Part shown: positions 17,932-29,028 of the stretch, piece by piece
Numbering within the stretch: the stretch's first letter is position 1
Layout: the number at the start of each line of letters is the position of its first letter
NCBI GenBank assembly: GCA_016708585.1
Contig: JADJFK010000021.1
Coordinates: forward strand, 7,387-71,386
DNA from: Sulfuritalea sp.
Lineage (GTDB): Bacteria; Pseudomonadota; Gammaproteobacteria; Burkholderiales; Rhodocyclaceae
Direction of reading: 5' to 3'
DNA length: 64,000 bases
The notes under the pieces: model-generated
Seen by the model: only the letters and a program-made list of their open reading frames with translations
Told to the model about the DNA's origin: nothing
Databases searched by the model: none
Made by a program: the position numbers and the translations under genes

Positions 17932-18738
17932 TTATACCGGCCCGGCCGTGGCGAGCAGGACAGTGCTGGTCAGGCGATAGCCGCCCGACACGGCGTACGG
18001 CGCCAGCTCTGCGGCGACGGCGGCGGCCAGCGCCTGCTGTTTTTCGGCGGGCAGGCGCGAGAGGCTTTCCGCCGCGCCGCCGGCGAGATCGAGAAAGCCC
18101 TGCCAGTAGGCGGCGGCATCGGCGAACCCGACCGTGAAGCGATGGGGCCGGATCTCGATGTCGCAAAAGTCGGCGCCGGCGAGACGGCGATCCAGTTCGC
18201 CGGCCTCGCCAAAGCGGAAAATCGACGGCCGCGCCACCCTGGGCGGCGGCAGCAGGCGGCGCATGCAGGCCAGCGCGCACTCGACCAGCGGCACGTCGTC
18301 GGCAGCGCCCCAGACCGACAACGCCAGTCGTCCGTGCGGCGCCAGCACGCGGCGGATTTCACGCAAGGCCGCCTGCTCGTCGGGGAAGAACATCAGGCCC
18401 AGACCGCAGAGCACGCGATCGAAACCGGCAGCGACGAAGGGCAGGGCCTCGCCGTCGGCAGCGACCCGCGGCAGGTCCGGACAGCAGGCGAGTTGTCCTT
18501 CGCTGATGTCGCTCGCGATCACCAGTCCGTTCGGTCCGACCGCGGCGCCGGCGCCACGCGCCAGCATGCCGGGGCCGCTGGCCAGGTCGAGCACGCGCTG
18601 GCCCGGTTCGAGTTGCGCCGCGGCGAGCAGGGCCGCCGCGAGTTCGCTGCGCGCGCCCGCGGCAGCCAGGTAGCGCGGGCCGAGCCGGTCGTAGCCGGCG
18701 CGCTCCAGGCGCTTGAACTGCTTCGTATCGAAACTCAC
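17932..18738 (-). CDS. Class I SAM-dependent methyltransferase
   Basis: A 268-residue Rossmann-fold methyltransferase. Motif I is VLDLASGPG at 49-57, an acidic residue ends strand 2 (VIASDISEGQL), and the later FDRVLCGLGLMFFPDEQAAL and LAPHGRLALSVWG match UbiE-like enzymes. The C-terminal part resembles small-molecule methyltransferases, but no substrate can be named. It is flanked by rarD and the RNB nuclease on the same strand. Confidence 0.85.
   Translation of the reverse strand: MSFDTKQFKRLERAGYDRLGPRYLAAAGARSELAAALLAAAQLEPGQRVLDLASGPGMLARGAGAAVGPNGLVIASDISEGQLACCPDLPRVAADGEALPFVAAGFDRVLCGLGLMFFPDEQAALREIRRVLAPHGRLALSVWGAADDVPLVECALACMRRLLPPPRVARPSIFRFGEAGELDRRLAGADFCDIEIRPHRFTVGFADAAAYWQGFLDLAGGAAESLSRLPAEKQQALAAAVAAELAPYAVSGGYRLTSTVLLATAGPV
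18165..18188 (-). repeat. 24-bp dispersed repeat, copy C (inside the methyltransferase gene)
   Basis: Reads on the minus strand as GCCGTCTCGCC followed directly by GGCGCCGACTTTT. Here the gene uses a different frame from copies A, F and G and encodes RRLAGADF. Confidence 0.8.
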
Positions 18739-19664
18739 GGCAACGGGGCTTGCGGCCGCGCCGCGGCGGCCTTGAGCAGGTCGACGCTATACACCGCCAG
18801 CCCGACCCAGATCGCGGCCAGGCTCAGCATGCGCTGCGCGTCCAGCGCTTCGCGATAGACCAGCACGCCGATCAGGAAGGCGATGGTCGGCGCCAGGTAC
18901 TGCAGGAAGGCGATCCGGGAAAGCGGCAGGCGCCGTGCGGCGATGGCGAACAGCAGCAGCGGAATCGCGGTGACCGGTCCGGTGGCGATCAGCAGCAGGT
19001 CGCCGCCCGACGGCAGGCCGCTGCCGCCGAAATGGCTCTGCCCGCTCCAGGCCAGCCAGCCCAGCCAGACCAGCGCCGGGGGCATCAGGCAGACGGTTTC
19101 GAGGAACAGGCCGCTGGCGGCGTCGAGCGGCAACTGCTTGCGCAGCAGGCCGTAGATGCCGAAGGTGCCGGCCAGCACCAGCGCGATCCAGGGCAGGCCG
19201 TCGGCGCGCGCCGCCTCGATGGCGACGCCGATCGCGGCGCACAGCACGGCGACCCATTGCAGCCGGCGCATGCGTTCCTTCAGCACCAGCACGCCGAGCG
19301 CGACGTTGAGCAGCGGCAGGAGGAAGTAGCCGAGGCTGGTTTCGACGATGCGGCCGTTGTTCACGCCCCAGACGAACGTCAGCCAGTTGCAGATCACCAG
19401 TGCCGAGGCCAGCGCGATTTTCGCCAGTTGCGCCGGAATGCGGGCGACCCGCAGCGCGTCGGCGAAGCCGCGGCCGAAGCCGAGCAGCGCAGTCATCAGC
19501 AGCATGGCCCAGACCACGCGATGGGCGATGATTTCGACGGCGGGAACCGCGGCCATCTGCTTGAAGAAGATCGGCACCAGGCCCCAGATGACATAGGCGC
19601 TGATGCCGGCGAGGATGCCGGTTCGCGTGTTTTCGGGCGTCGCGGCCGGCTGCGCTGGATTCAC
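18735..19664 (-). CDS. rarD: RarD-like EamA/DMT superfamily permease
   Basis: Inner-membrane transporter of 309 residues with about ten hydrophobic helices in two EamA repeats. The start is GTG 19664, which overlaps the yqiA stop as GTGA; the protein then opens with a short tail and GILAGISAYVIWGLVPIFFK, typical of RarD. IVETSLGYFLLPLLNVALG and YLAPTIAFLIGVLVYREAL are further family landmarks. The substrate of RarD proteins is not known. Confidence 0.88.
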   Translation of the reverse strand: MNPAQPAATPENTRTGILAGISAYVIWGLVPIFFKQMAAVPAVEIIAHRVVWAMLLMTALLGFGRGFADALRVARIPAQLAKIALASALVICNWLTFVWGVNNGRIVETSLGYFLLPLLNVALGVLVLKERMRRLQWVAVLCAAIGVAIEAARADGLPWIALVLAGTFGIYGLLRKQLPLDAASGLFLETVCLMPPALVWLGWLAWSGQSHFGGSGLPSGGDLLLIATGPVTAIPLLLFAIAARRLPLSRIAFLQYLAPTIAFLIGVLVYREALDAQRMLSLAAIWVGLAVYSVDLLKAAAARPQAPLP

Positions 19665-20233
19665 AGCGAATCGGCGAGTCCGGCGAATTCGATGATCGGG
19701 TCGAGGACGGCGTTCCATCGCGTGAAGCTGTGGTCGCCGCCGGCCAGCACGGTCTGCCGCGCGCCCAGATAGCGGCGCACGGCGTCGCGGTAGTCGAGGG
19801 TCTCGTCGCCGGTCTCGACCAGCAGCCAGAAGCGTTCCGGCTTCGCCAGCAGCGGGATCTCGATGGCGCGCAACTGTTCGACGTGCTCCAGGGTGAAGTC
19901 GAAGCGCTCGCCGGTGTAGAGCCAGGTTTGCGGGCCGATGTATTTCTGCAGCGAAAGGTGCGCGACGACCGCCGGGTTGACCAGCACCCCCCCGAGGTCG
20001 AAGGTCTCCGCCAGATACGTGGCGTAGTAGCCGCCGAGCGAGGAGCCGACCACCGTGGTGACGCCGTGGCGGCGGATCAGGTCTTCCGCCAGCGCGATGG
20101 CGTCCGCCGGTGCTGCCGGCAATTGCGGCGCGAGGAACTTGTCACCCAGGCCCAACTCGCGCATGCGCTGGCCCAGCGCCTGCGCCTTGTGCGACTGCGG
20201 GCCGCTGGTGAATCCGTGCAGATAGAGGATCAC
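19661..20233 (-). CDS. yqiA: YqiA-type alpha/beta hydrolase (UPF0227 esterase)
   Basis: A 190-residue esterase starting at GTG 20233 (VILYLHGFTSGPQSHKA), overlapping the uppP stop as GTGA. The nucleophile elbow GSSLGGYYA and the catalytic histidine in GGDHSF are present, as is NPAVVAH, all typical of YqiA. In Escherichia coli YqiA has short-chain esterase activity, but its physiological substrate is unclear. The uppP-yqiA-rarD chain of 4-bp overlaps points to one translationally coupled transcript. Confidence 0.88.
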   Translation of the reverse strand: MILYLHGFTSGPQSHKAQALGQRMRELGLGDKFLAPQLPAAPADAIALAEDLIRRHGVTTVVGSSLGGYYATYLAETFDLGGVLVNPAVVAHLSLQKYIGPQTWLYTGERFDFTLEHVEQLRAIEIPLLAKPERFWLLVETGDETLDYRDAVRRYLGARQTVLAGGDHSFTRWNAVLDPIIEFAGLADSL

Positions 20234-21054
20234 GGTGCACTCCAATCCACCACGCCCATTTGCCAGGTCGCCAGCACGACGATGCCGAAGGCGATGCGGT
20301 ACCAGGCGAAGATCGTGAAATCGTGGGTCGAGATGAAGCGCAGCAGCCAGCGCACGCAGAGGAAGGCGGAGACGAAGGAGGCGACGAAGCCGACCGCCCA
20401 CAGGCCGAGGTCGTCCGCCGCCAGCAGGTGGCGCTCCTTGTACAGCTGGTAGGCGCTGGCGGCCATCAGCGTCGGCACGGCAAGGAAGAAGGAGAACTCG
20501 GTGGCGGCCTTGCGCGAAAGGCCGAACAACAGGCCGCCGATGATGGTGGCGCCGGAGCGCGAGGTGCCGGGGATCAGCGCGCAGGCCTGGGCCAGGCCGA
20601 GCTTGAACGCGTCCATCGCGGACAAGTCATCGACACTGTCGACCCGGATCACGTGCTGGCGCCTTTCGGCCCAGAGGATGATGAAGGCGCCGACGATGAA
20701 GGCCGTCGCCACTGCCACCGGGTTGAACAGCGTGGCCTTGATCGCCTTGCCGAAGAGCAGGCCCAGCACCGCCAGCGGCATGAAAGCCACCGCGATGTTG
20801 AGCACGAAACGTTGCGCCGCCGGGTCGCTGCCGAGCCCGGCCAGCACGCGGCCGAAGCGCGCGCGGTATTCCCAGCAGATGGCCAGCATCGCTGCGGCCT
20901 GGATCACGATCAGGAACAGCTTGCCGCGCTCGTCGTTGAACTTGAGCAGGTCGCCGGCGAGGATCAGGTGGCCGGTGGACGAGACCGGCAGGAACTCGGT
21001 GAAGCCTTCGACCAGGCCGAGAATCAGCGCCTGCAGCAGCGGGTGGAAGTCCAT
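20230..21054 (-). CDS. uppP: Undecaprenyl-diphosphatase UppP (BacA)
   Basis: Integral membrane phosphatase that recycles undecaprenyl diphosphate, the carrier for peptidoglycan and O-antigen. It is 274 residues. Both family signatures are intact: LGLVEGFTEFLPVSSTGHLI near the start and ALIPGTSRSGATIIGGLLFG in the middle. The carrier it regenerates is needed by mtgA substrates and by the polysaccharide locus at 38-64 kb. Confidence 0.97.
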   Translation of the reverse strand: MDFHPLLQALILGLVEGFTEFLPVSSTGHLILAGDLLKFNDERGKLFLIVIQAAAMLAICWEYRARFGRVLAGLGSDPAAQRFVLNIAVAFMPLAVLGLLFGKAIKATLFNPVAVATAFIVGAFIILWAERRQHVIRVDSVDDLSAMDAFKLGLAQACALIPGTSRSGATIIGGLLFGLSRKAATEFSFFLAVPTLMAASAYQLYKERHLLAADDLGLWAVGFVASFVSAFLCVRWLLRFISTHDFTIFAWYRIAFGIVVLATWQMGVVDWSAP

Positions 21055-21093
21055 GTCGGAAGGATAAATTGGCGCCGGGAGAGGCCGCCGAGT

Positions 21094-21333
21094 CTAGCAT
21101 GCGGCGGTAGCTGCCTCCAGTTGCGCCAGCCAGGCCAGGGCGTGCTCACGACTGGCGCCGCACATCTCGGCCGAGGGCTGCAGGCCGCTGCAGCAGGACG
21201 GCCGCCGCGAGCTGCCGAACAGCGTGCAGCGATAGTCGGGCGTCAGGTGCACGCAGGGTTCGCCGGCGGGCTTGTCCAGGGTGCTGATCGAAGGCGCGAT
21301 GCAGCAGGCGCCGCAGCCGGGTCGGCAGTCCAT
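21094..21333 (-). CDS. Small YkgJ-family cysteine-cluster protein
   Basis: A 79-residue protein starting MDCRPGCGACCIAPSI. Cys3, Cys7, Cys10 and Cys11 plus later Cys residues (EPCVHL, YRCTLF, RPSCCSG) match the zinc or iron chelating cluster pattern of the YkgJ family. The function is unknown. It lies between uppP and thiC on the minus strand; a copy of the 24-bp repeat separates it from thiC. Confidence 0.8.
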   Translation of the reverse strand: MDCRPGCGACCIAPSISTLDKPAGEPCVHLTPDYRCTLFGSSRRPSCCSGLQPSAEMCGASREHALAWLAQLEAATAAC

Positions 21334-21354
21334 TGTTCCGCAATCGCCGCGTGT

Positions 21355-21378
21355 GCCGTATCACCAGCGCCGACTTTC
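21355..21378 (+). repeat. 24-bp dispersed repeat, copy D (abutting the thiC stop codon)
   Basis: Reads on the plus strand as GCCGTATCACC followed directly by AGCGCCGACTTTC. It begins one base after the thiC TAA (21379-21381, minus strand) in the short gap before the Cys-cluster gene. Confidence 0.78.
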
Positions 21379-23248
<1,870 letters not shown>

Positions 23249-23350
23249 GGGGCGGGCTCGTTTCGGGGACGGCAGGAGTGGGATGTCGAAGCTACTGGAA
23301 AGGCGGATCGAATGCAACCCGATGCGCGGCAAGGGTAAGTCGGGGAAAGC

Positions 23351-23995
23351 TCAGCGCGCGAAGCCGATCCTTTTCAGTTCGGCGTAAATCATTTCGCCGA
23401 TCTGGGCATGGCCGGCGGCGTTGGGATGCAGCTGGTCGCTTTTCAGCGCCGTGTCGGACAGCACTTCGGGCAGCACGTCCTTGATCAGCGGGACCTGTTT
23501 CTCCCTGGCCACCTCGGCATAGAAATCGGCGGCGGCGAGGTTGTTGAATACGGCGCCGGCTATGCTGGGCTTGGGGGTCGCCAGCAGCACCGCCTTTGCG
23601 CCGCGCGCCTTGGCCAGGTCCAGCATGCGCGCGAGATTGGCCACCGTCTCCGCCTGCGACAGCTTGCGCAGCATGTCGTTGCCGCCGAGGCTGACCAGCA
23701 CCAGTTGCGGCTGGTGCTCGTCGAGCAGGCCCGGCAGGCGTTCGAGGGCCTGGGCGCTGGTATTGCCGCTGATGCCGGCATTGATCACCGCCCAGCCGGT
23801 CTTCTGCGCCAGCAGCGTCGGCCAGTCTTCGCCGGGCTTGACGCCGTGCGGCGCGGTCAGGCTGTCGCCGAGTGCCAGCACCTTGCTGCCCGCCGGCAAT
23901 GCCCCTTCCTTCTTCGTGCCGCCACAGGCCCCTGCGAGCATCACGACGGCGACGGCGGCGAGGAAGCTGCGGATGATCGGAAATGGCATTCTCAT
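23351..23995 (-). CDS. GDSL/SGNH-type esterase, predicted lipoprotein (TesA-like)
   Basis: A 214-residue hydrolase with an N-terminal signal and a probable lipobox ending at Cys24 (AVVMLAGACGG), so it is likely anchored in the envelope. Catalytic blocks are in order: GDS with nucleophile Ser45 (LALGDSLTAPHG), the oxyanion Gly in NAGISGNT, Asn in LGGNDML and the Asp-x-x-His pair in SDQLHPNAAGH. This matches the TesA/arylesterase group that cleaves acyl esters and thioesters. It lies upstream of thiC on the same strand and divergent from the tetR gene. Confidence 0.87.
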   Translation of the reverse strand: MRMPFPIIRSFLAAVAVVMLAGACGGTKKEGALPAGSKVLALGDSLTAPHGVKPGEDWPTLLAQKTGWAVINAGISGNTSAQALERLPGLLDEHQPQLVLVSLGGNDMLRKLSQAETVANLARMLDLAKARGAKAVLLATPKPSIAGAVFNNLAAADFYAEVAREKQVPLIKDVLPEVLSDTALKSDQLHPNAAGHAQIGEMIYAELKRIGFAR

Positions 23996-24129
23996 GGGCT
24001 TCGGGGCGGATGCGGGTTGCGTGCAACGGATGGGCGTCCGGGCCGCCGGGTCCCTTCGACGACGATCGCGGATCGGGCAACAAGCTTAACGTGTAAACCC
24101 GCCGGCTGATTTGCGAAAGCCGGCCGGAG

Positions 24130-24157
24130 TTGACCTGCCAGACCTTTTCCATATACT
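24130..24157 (+). promoter_or_regulatory. Predicted sigma-70 promoter of the tetR-RND operon
   Basis: A -35 box TTGACC (24130-24135) and a -10 box TATACT (24152-24157) are separated by 16 bp. The -10 overlaps the palindromic operator, as expected for a self-repressing TetR gene. Confidence 0.65.
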
Positions 24158-24177
24158 GACTGACCGGTTAGTCAGTA
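24154..24177. promoter_or_regulatory. Palindromic operator for the TetR-family repressor
   Basis: The 24-bp inverted repeat has arms TACTGACTGACC and GGTTAGTCAGTA with one mismatch. It overlaps the predicted -10 box and ends 11 bp before the repressor start codon, so a bound repressor would block its own operon. Confidence 0.8.
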
Positions 24178-24188
24178 ACTCTCTTCCC

Positions 24189-24851
24189 ATGGATGTTTTT
24201 TCTCCCCCGCACACCCGGCAGCGTCGCAAGGATGCGCGTCCCGCGGAACTCACGGCCGCGGCGCTGGAACTCTTCGTCGAAAAAGGATTCGCCGGCACCC
24301 GGCTGGATGATGTCGCCGCGCGCGCCGGGGTGTCGAAGGGCACGCTCTACCTTTACTTCGACAGCAAGGAGGCCCTGTTCAAGGCCGTGATCCAGGAGGG
24401 CATCGTTCCCATCCTGGAAGAAGGATCGGGCGTGGTCGAAGCGTTCAAGGGAAGTGCCGGCGAACTCTTGCGCCTGATGGTCGACGAATGGTGGCCGCGC
24501 ATCGGCGATACGCACCTGGGCGGCCTGCCCAAGCTGATGATCAGCGAGGCCCGCAATTTTCCCGACCTGGCGAACTACTACAACGAAGCCGTAATCGTGC
24601 GCGGCAAGGACCTGATCCGCAGCATATTGAAACGCGGCATCGCTTCCGGGGAGTTTCGCCCGGTCGACGTCGACACTGCGATCGACGTGATCCTCGCGCC
24701 GCTGCTGATGCAGGTGATCTGGCGCTATTCGCTGGGCGCCTGCTGCGGCGCGCGGCACGACGCCAGGATGTATCTGCATACCCATCTCGACCTGGTCTTG
24801 CGCGGGCTGGCCAATGCGCTCCCGCCCGGCAAGAGGAAACCGCCAGAATGA
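24189..24851 (+). CDS. TetR/AcrR-family transcriptional repressor
   Basis: A 220-residue regulator from ATG 24189. The helix-turn-helix is at about 38-57 (RLDDVAARAGVSKGTLYLYF) with FDSKEALFKAV following, characteristic of TetR. The C-terminal ligand-binding part is AefR-like in length. Its stop overlaps the next start (ATGA), making it the first gene of the efflux operon; it probably represses that operon through the palindrome at 24154-24177. The inducer is unknown. Confidence 0.93.
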   Translation: MDVFSPPHTRQRRKDARPAELTAAALELFVEKGFAGTRLDDVAARAGVSKGTLYLYFDSKEALFKAVIQEGIVPILEEGSGVVEAFKGSAGELLRLMVDEWWPRIGDTHLGGLPKLMISEARNFPDLANYYNEAVIVRGKDLIRSILKRGIASGEFRPVDVDTAIDVILAPLLMQVIWRYSLGACCGARHDARMYLHTHLDLVLRGLANALPPGKRKPPE

Positions 24852-25891
24852 AACCATTCCTCCCGCTCGTCCTGGTGTCGTCGCTGCTGCTGGCCGCCTG
24901 CGGCGAAAAGCCGGCCGAAACGCCGCCGCCCGCCGCCCCCGCCCCCGCCATCGGCACCGTCCGTTTTGCCGACCTGGGTTTCCATCCGGAACGCGAGGCG
25001 CCGGCGACGGTGCTGGGCAAGAATGAAACCCGGATCGCCGCCGAGGCCTCGGCACGCATCGTCGTCATCGCGGTAGACAGCGGCGACAGCGTGAAGGCCG
25101 GGCAGGTGCTGGTGCGGCTCGATGCAAGGGATGCCGAGCTGGCGCTGGCCCGGGCGGAAGCGGGCCTCGCGCAAAGCGATGCGCGCATGGCACAGGCCGA
25201 GGCGCAGGCGGCGCGCGCGCGGTCGCTGAAAGAAAAAAACTTCATTTCCGCCGAGGCCGTCAGCCTGCGTGAAACCGAACTCGCCGCGACCCGGGCCGAT
25301 GTGCAATCGGCGCGCGCGAACCGGGATTCGGCGCGCCGCGCCGTCGAAAAATGTACCGTCACCGCGCCCTTCGATGGCATCGTGCGTACGCGCAGCGCCC
25401 AGGTCGGCGAACTCGCGGCACCCGGAACGCCGCTGCTGACGCTGGCAGATACCAGCGATCTGCAAGTGGTGGCCCAGGTCCAGGCGCGCGACGCGGAGGG
25501 TCTGGCCGCGGCGGCCGTCGGATTTTCCGCCGCCGGACGGGTTCAGGCCCTGACGCCGTTGCGCATCTCCGGTGCGATAAACCGCGAGGCGCGCACGGTC
25601 GAGGCGCGCTACCGATTCAGCGGCCCCGCGCCCGCGCCGGGAACCGAAGGCCGGCTGGTGTGGCGCGACCCGCGGCCGCATATCCCGGCCGACTATATCC
25701 TGCGCCGCAACGGCCGCTACGGCGTGTTCGTGGTCGAGGGCGACACGGCAAGCTTCCGCGAGCTGCCGCAGGCCCAGGAGGGCCGTCCCGCCAGCGCCGA
25801 CTTTCCGCCCGACCAGCGCATCGCCACCCGCGGCCGCCATGCGCTGCAGGACGGCATGAAGGTGAAGCCGGAAGCCGCCGCCGCCCGATGA
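24848..25891 (+). CDS. RND efflux periplasmic adaptor (membrane fusion protein), lipoprotein, copy 1
   Basis: A 347-residue adaptor linking an inner-membrane RND pump to an outer-membrane channel. A lipobox at Cys18 (SSLLLAACGEK) predicts lipid anchoring. A biotinyl-lipoyl-like half motif (VVIAVDSGDSVKAGQVLVRL), an alpha-hairpin (ALARAEAGLAQSDARMAQAE) and the second half (VTAPFDGIVRTRSAQVGE) follow in order. It overlaps tetR and the next pump by 4 bp each. The C-terminal domain contains copy E of the 24-bp repeat. Confidence 0.93.
   Translation: MKPFLPLVLVSSLLLAACGEKPAETPPPAAPAPAIGTVRFADLGFHPEREAPATVLGKNETRIAAEASARIVVIAVDSGDSVKAGQVLVRLDARDAELALARAEAGLAQSDARMAQAEAQAARARSLKEKNFISAEAVSLRETELAATRADVQSARANRDSARRAVEKCTVTAPFDGIVRTRSAQVGELAAPGTPLLTLADTSDLQVVAQVQARDAEGLAAAAVGFSAAGRVQALTPLRISGAINREARTVEARYRFSGPAPAPGTEGRLVWRDPRPHIPADYILRRNGRYGVFVVEGDTASFRELPQAQEGRPASADFPPDQRIATRGRHALQDGMKVKPEAAAAR
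25782..25805 (+). repeat. 24-bp dispersed repeat, copy E (inside the RND adaptor gene)
   Basis: Reads on the plus strand as GCCGTCCCGCC followed directly by AGCGCCGACTTTC. In the gene's frame it encodes GRPASADF, the same frame use as copy C. Confidence 0.78.
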
Positions 25892-28800
25892 GCCTGTATG
25901 CCCGCCTGATCCAGAACCACCCGCTGGCCAACATCGCCTTTGCCGTGGTGCTGGCCATCGGCATGCTGGCCTACCTGGCGATGCCGCGCGAGCAGGACCC
26001 GGAGATCAACTTCAACTGGGTCACGATCACCACGGTGCTGCCGGGCGCTTCGGCCGAGGATGTCGAAAAGCGCGTGACCAAGCCGCTGGAAGACGCGATC
26101 AAGGGTGTCGCCGACATCCGCTTCGTGATGTCCTCGTCGCGCGAAAACATCGCCACGATCCTGGTGCGCTTCCGCGACATCGGCGAGAGAACCTTTGACA
26201 AGCGCATCAACGACCTGCGCCGCGAAATCCAGAACAAGGCCAAGAGCGAACTGCCGTCCGAGGCGGAAGACCCGCAGGTGATCGAAATCACCACCTCGAA
26301 CGGCTTCCCCACGGCGATGGTGCTGGTCACCGGGCAGGCCGCCGACGAACTGCTGCGCTCGCGCTCGCGCCAGTTCAAGGACGACCTCGAGCGCATTGCC
26401 GGCGTCGACCAGGTTTTCGCCACCGGCCTGCGCGATCCGGAGCTGCAGGTGGAGTTCGACACGGTGGCCCTGGCCAATCGCGGCCTGACCGCCGCCGACG
26501 TCGCCGACAGCGCCAACGCATGGTTCCGCGACACCTTCGCCGGCAAGGTCGAGACGGCCGGCGACGAAGGACGCACCGCCTGGCTGGTGCGCATCGTCGG
26601 CCAGACCGCCGATGCCGAGGAACTGGCGCGCATCCCGGTCACCACCGCGACGCGCCGCGAGCCGGTGCCACTCGGCACCGTGGCGGAAGTCTCGCGCGGC
26701 CGCGCCAAGGCGGGCAGCCTCGCCAGCTACCAGGGCCGGGGCGCGGTGGTCCTCGCCGTGACCAAGAAGAGCCGCACCAACACGCTGCAGCTGATCGAGC
26801 GGCTCAATGGCTACATCGCCGCGCAGAATCCGCGCTTCACCGCCGAGGGCGTGCAACTGCAACTGCTCGACGACCAGACCGTGCCGACGCGCGAGGCCAT
26901 CTCCACCATGGAGTGGAATGCCCTGCAGGGCCTGTTCCTGGTGCTGGCAATCTGCTGGCTGTTCCTCGGCAGCCGCATTGCTTTCCTGATCGGCCTCGGC
27001 ATACCCTTCTCGCTCGCCGGTACCTTCGCCATCCTCCATGCCCTCGGCTACACGCTGAACATCTCCGTGCTGCTCGGCGCGGTCATCGTGCTCGGCATGC
27101 TGGTGGACGATGCCGTGGTGGTGGTCGAGACCATCTATTACCGCATGCAGCGCGGCGAGGCGGTACATGCCGCCGCGCTCGGTGCGGTGCGCGAAGTCTT
27201 CGCGCCGGTGACGTCCTCGGTGCTGACCACCATGGCCGCCTTCCTGCCGCTGATGCTGCTGCCGGGCATCGTCGGCAAATTCATGTTCGTGATTCCCTTC
27301 GTCGTCACGCTGGGCCTGGCCATCAGCCTGATCGAAGCCTACTGGATGCTGCCGGCACACATGGCGATGGTGGCGCCAAAGGCCGGCGACGGCCACCTCA
27401 ACACCTGGCGCGACCGCTTCAACCATTTCCTGCGCGTCAAGTATTCGCGCTGGCTGCTGTGGGTCATGCGCCGGCCGACGCGTTCCCTGCTGATCGCCGT
27501 CGCGTTGATGATGGGCGCGCTGACGGCCGTGGGCGCGGGCCTGGTGCGCATCCAGTTCTTTGCCTTCGATCCGATGCGGCTGTTCTACGTCAATGTCGAT
27601 ATGCCGGCCGGCGCGCCGATCGAGGAGACCCTGGCCAATGCGGAAAAGCTGGAAGCGGCGGTACGCAAGCACCTCCAGCCCGGCGAAGCGCGCAGCCTTG
27701 CCACCTACGCCGGAGTGAAGTTTTCCGACACCGAACCGCTCTACGGCGATGCCTATGGCCAAGTCACGGTTTCCCTGAACCCGAAGGGAAGCGGGCGCGA
27801 GGTGACGGAAATCGTCGAAGGCATGCGCGCCGACGTGGAGGCCCTCATGGTTGACGCGGCGACCCCGGGGAAGGTCACCTTCACCATGATTTCGGGTGGT
27901 CCGCCGGTGGAGAAGCCGGTCAAGGTACGGGTGCGCAACGACGAGCCGCAGGAACTGCGTGCCGCCGGCGACGCCCTGCTGGCCATCGTGCGCGCCGTGC
28001 CGGGCGCCAGGGACGTGGCCGACGACGACATTCCCGGCCGGCCGGAACTGGTGCTGGCTTTGGACCGGGGCGCACTGCGCGCGGCCGGGCTCGACGCCGG
28101 CAAGGTGGCCCGCCTGGTGCGCCTGCACGCCGACGGCGAGATCGTGGCGATGATGCGCGACAAGGGCGAGAAGCTCGAACTGCGGGTACGCGCGAAGCAC
28201 GGATCGGGTGCCGGCAATGGCAAATTGTCCGGCACGGTCGGTGCCGACATCACGCGCCTGCTCGATGATCCGATCGCCCTGCCGGCGGGCGGCAGCACCA
28301 CGCTGCGCACACTGGTACACGAGGAGACGCGGATCGGCAAGGGCGTCATCAAGCACTACAACCTGCGGCGCGCGATCACGGTCGAGGCGGGCCTCGACAA
28401 GGCCGTCACCGACACCGTGGCGGCGAACCGGATCATCGCCGCCGAATGGCAGAAGCGGGCGAACGAGTTTCCCAACACCGACATCGATTTTTCGGGCGAA
28501 CTCGACGACATCCAGGAAAGCCTGGACGCAATGAAAATCCTCTTCCTGATGGGCGTCGGACTGATCTATCTGATCCTCGCCGCGCAGTTCAAGAGCTATT
28601 TCCAGCCGCTGCTGATCCTGGCCACCGTGCCGCTGGCCTTCACCGGCGTGGTGCTGGGCCTGCTGGTGGCGCAGATTCCGCTCTCGCTGTATACGCTCTA
28701 CGGCGTCATCGCACTGACCGGCATCGCGGTGAATTCGGCCATCGTGCTGATCGACGCGGCCAATGACCGGCTGGCCTCCGGCATGGGCGTGCTGCACGCC

Positions 28801-29028
28801 GCCGTGTATGCCGCGCGGCGGCGCGTGGTGCCGATCCTGATCACCTCGGTCACCACCATCGGCGGCCTGTTCTCGCTGGCGGTGGGGCTTGGCGGCAAGT
28901 CGTTGCTGTGGGGTCCGGTGGCGGCTTCGATCGTCTGGGGCCTGGGATTCTCCACGGTGCTGACCCTGTTCGTCATGCCTTTGCTGTACTGGATGTTCAT
29001 GCGGCGCTTTTCCGGAGTTGCACGATGA
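25888..29028 (+). CDS. RND efflux transporter, copy 1
   Basis: Inner-membrane proton-driven pump of 1046 residues. It has the N-terminal helix (ANIAFAVVLAIGMLAYLAM), a first large periplasmic loop (PGASAEDVEKRVTKPLEDAI), the proton-relay acidic pair in helix 4 (VLGMLVDDAVVVVETI), a second loop and a closing six-helix bundle (ALTGIAVNSAIVLIDAAND). The start overlaps the adaptor stop as ATGA. The substrate cannot be told from sequence; the family handles drugs, solvents and lipophiles. Confidence 0.95.
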   Translation: MSLYARLIQNHPLANIAFAVVLAIGMLAYLAMPREQDPEINFNWVTITTVLPGASAEDVEKRVTKPLEDAIKGVADIRFVMSSSRENIATILVRFRDIGERTFDKRINDLRREIQNKAKSELPSEAEDPQVIEITTSNGFPTAMVLVTGQAADELLRSRSRQFKDDLERIAGVDQVFATGLRDPELQVEFDTVALANRGLTAADVADSANAWFRDTFAGKVETAGDEGRTAWLVRIVGQTADAEELARIPVTTATRREPVPLGTVAEVSRGRAKAGSLASYQGRGAVVLAVTKKSRTNTLQLIERLNGYIAAQNPRFTAEGVQLQLLDDQTVPTREAISTMEWNALQGLFLVLAICWLFLGSRIAFLIGLGIPFSLAGTFAILHALGYTLNISVLLGAVIVLGMLVDDAVVVVETIYYRMQRGEAVHAAALGAVREVFAPVTSSVLTTMAAFLPLMLLPGIVGKFMFVIPFVVTLGLAISLIEAYWMLPAHMAMVAPKAGDGHLNTWRDRFNHFLRVKYSRWLLWVMRRPTRSLLIAVALMMGALTAVGAGLVRIQFFAFDPMRLFYVNVDMPAGAPIEETLANAEKLEAAVRKHLQPGEARSLATYAGVKFSDTEPLYGDAYGQVTVSLNPKGSGREVTEIVEGMRADVEALMVDAATPGKVTFTMISGGPPVEKPVKVRVRNDEPQELRAAGDALLAIVRAVPGARDVADDDIPGRPELVLALDRGALRAAGLDAGKVARLVRLHADGEIVAMMRDKGEKLELRVRAKHGSGAGNGKLSGTVGADITRLLDDPIALPAGGSTTLRTLVHEETRIGKGVIKHYNLRRAITVEAGLDKAVTDTVAANRIIAAEWQKRANEFPNTDIDFSGELDDIQESLDAMKILFLMGVGLIYLILAAQFKSYFQPLLILATVPLAFTGVVLGLLVAQIPLSLYTLYGVIALTGIAVNSAIVLIDAANDRLASGMGVLHAAVYAARRRVVPILITSVTTIGGLFSLAVGLGGKSLLWGPVAASIVWGLGFSTVLTLFVMPLLYWMFMRRFSGVAR

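Noticed and set aside
21100..21125. GGCGGTAG resembling the ops element of O-antigen leaders
   Set aside because: It lies at the end of the Cys-cluster gene, far from the polysaccharide locus, with no JUMPstart context.
23249..23350. TPP riboswitch upstream of thiC
   Set aside because: A CTGAG-like string and an ACCCTTG string occur on the minus strand, but the conserved core segments and pairing were not found.
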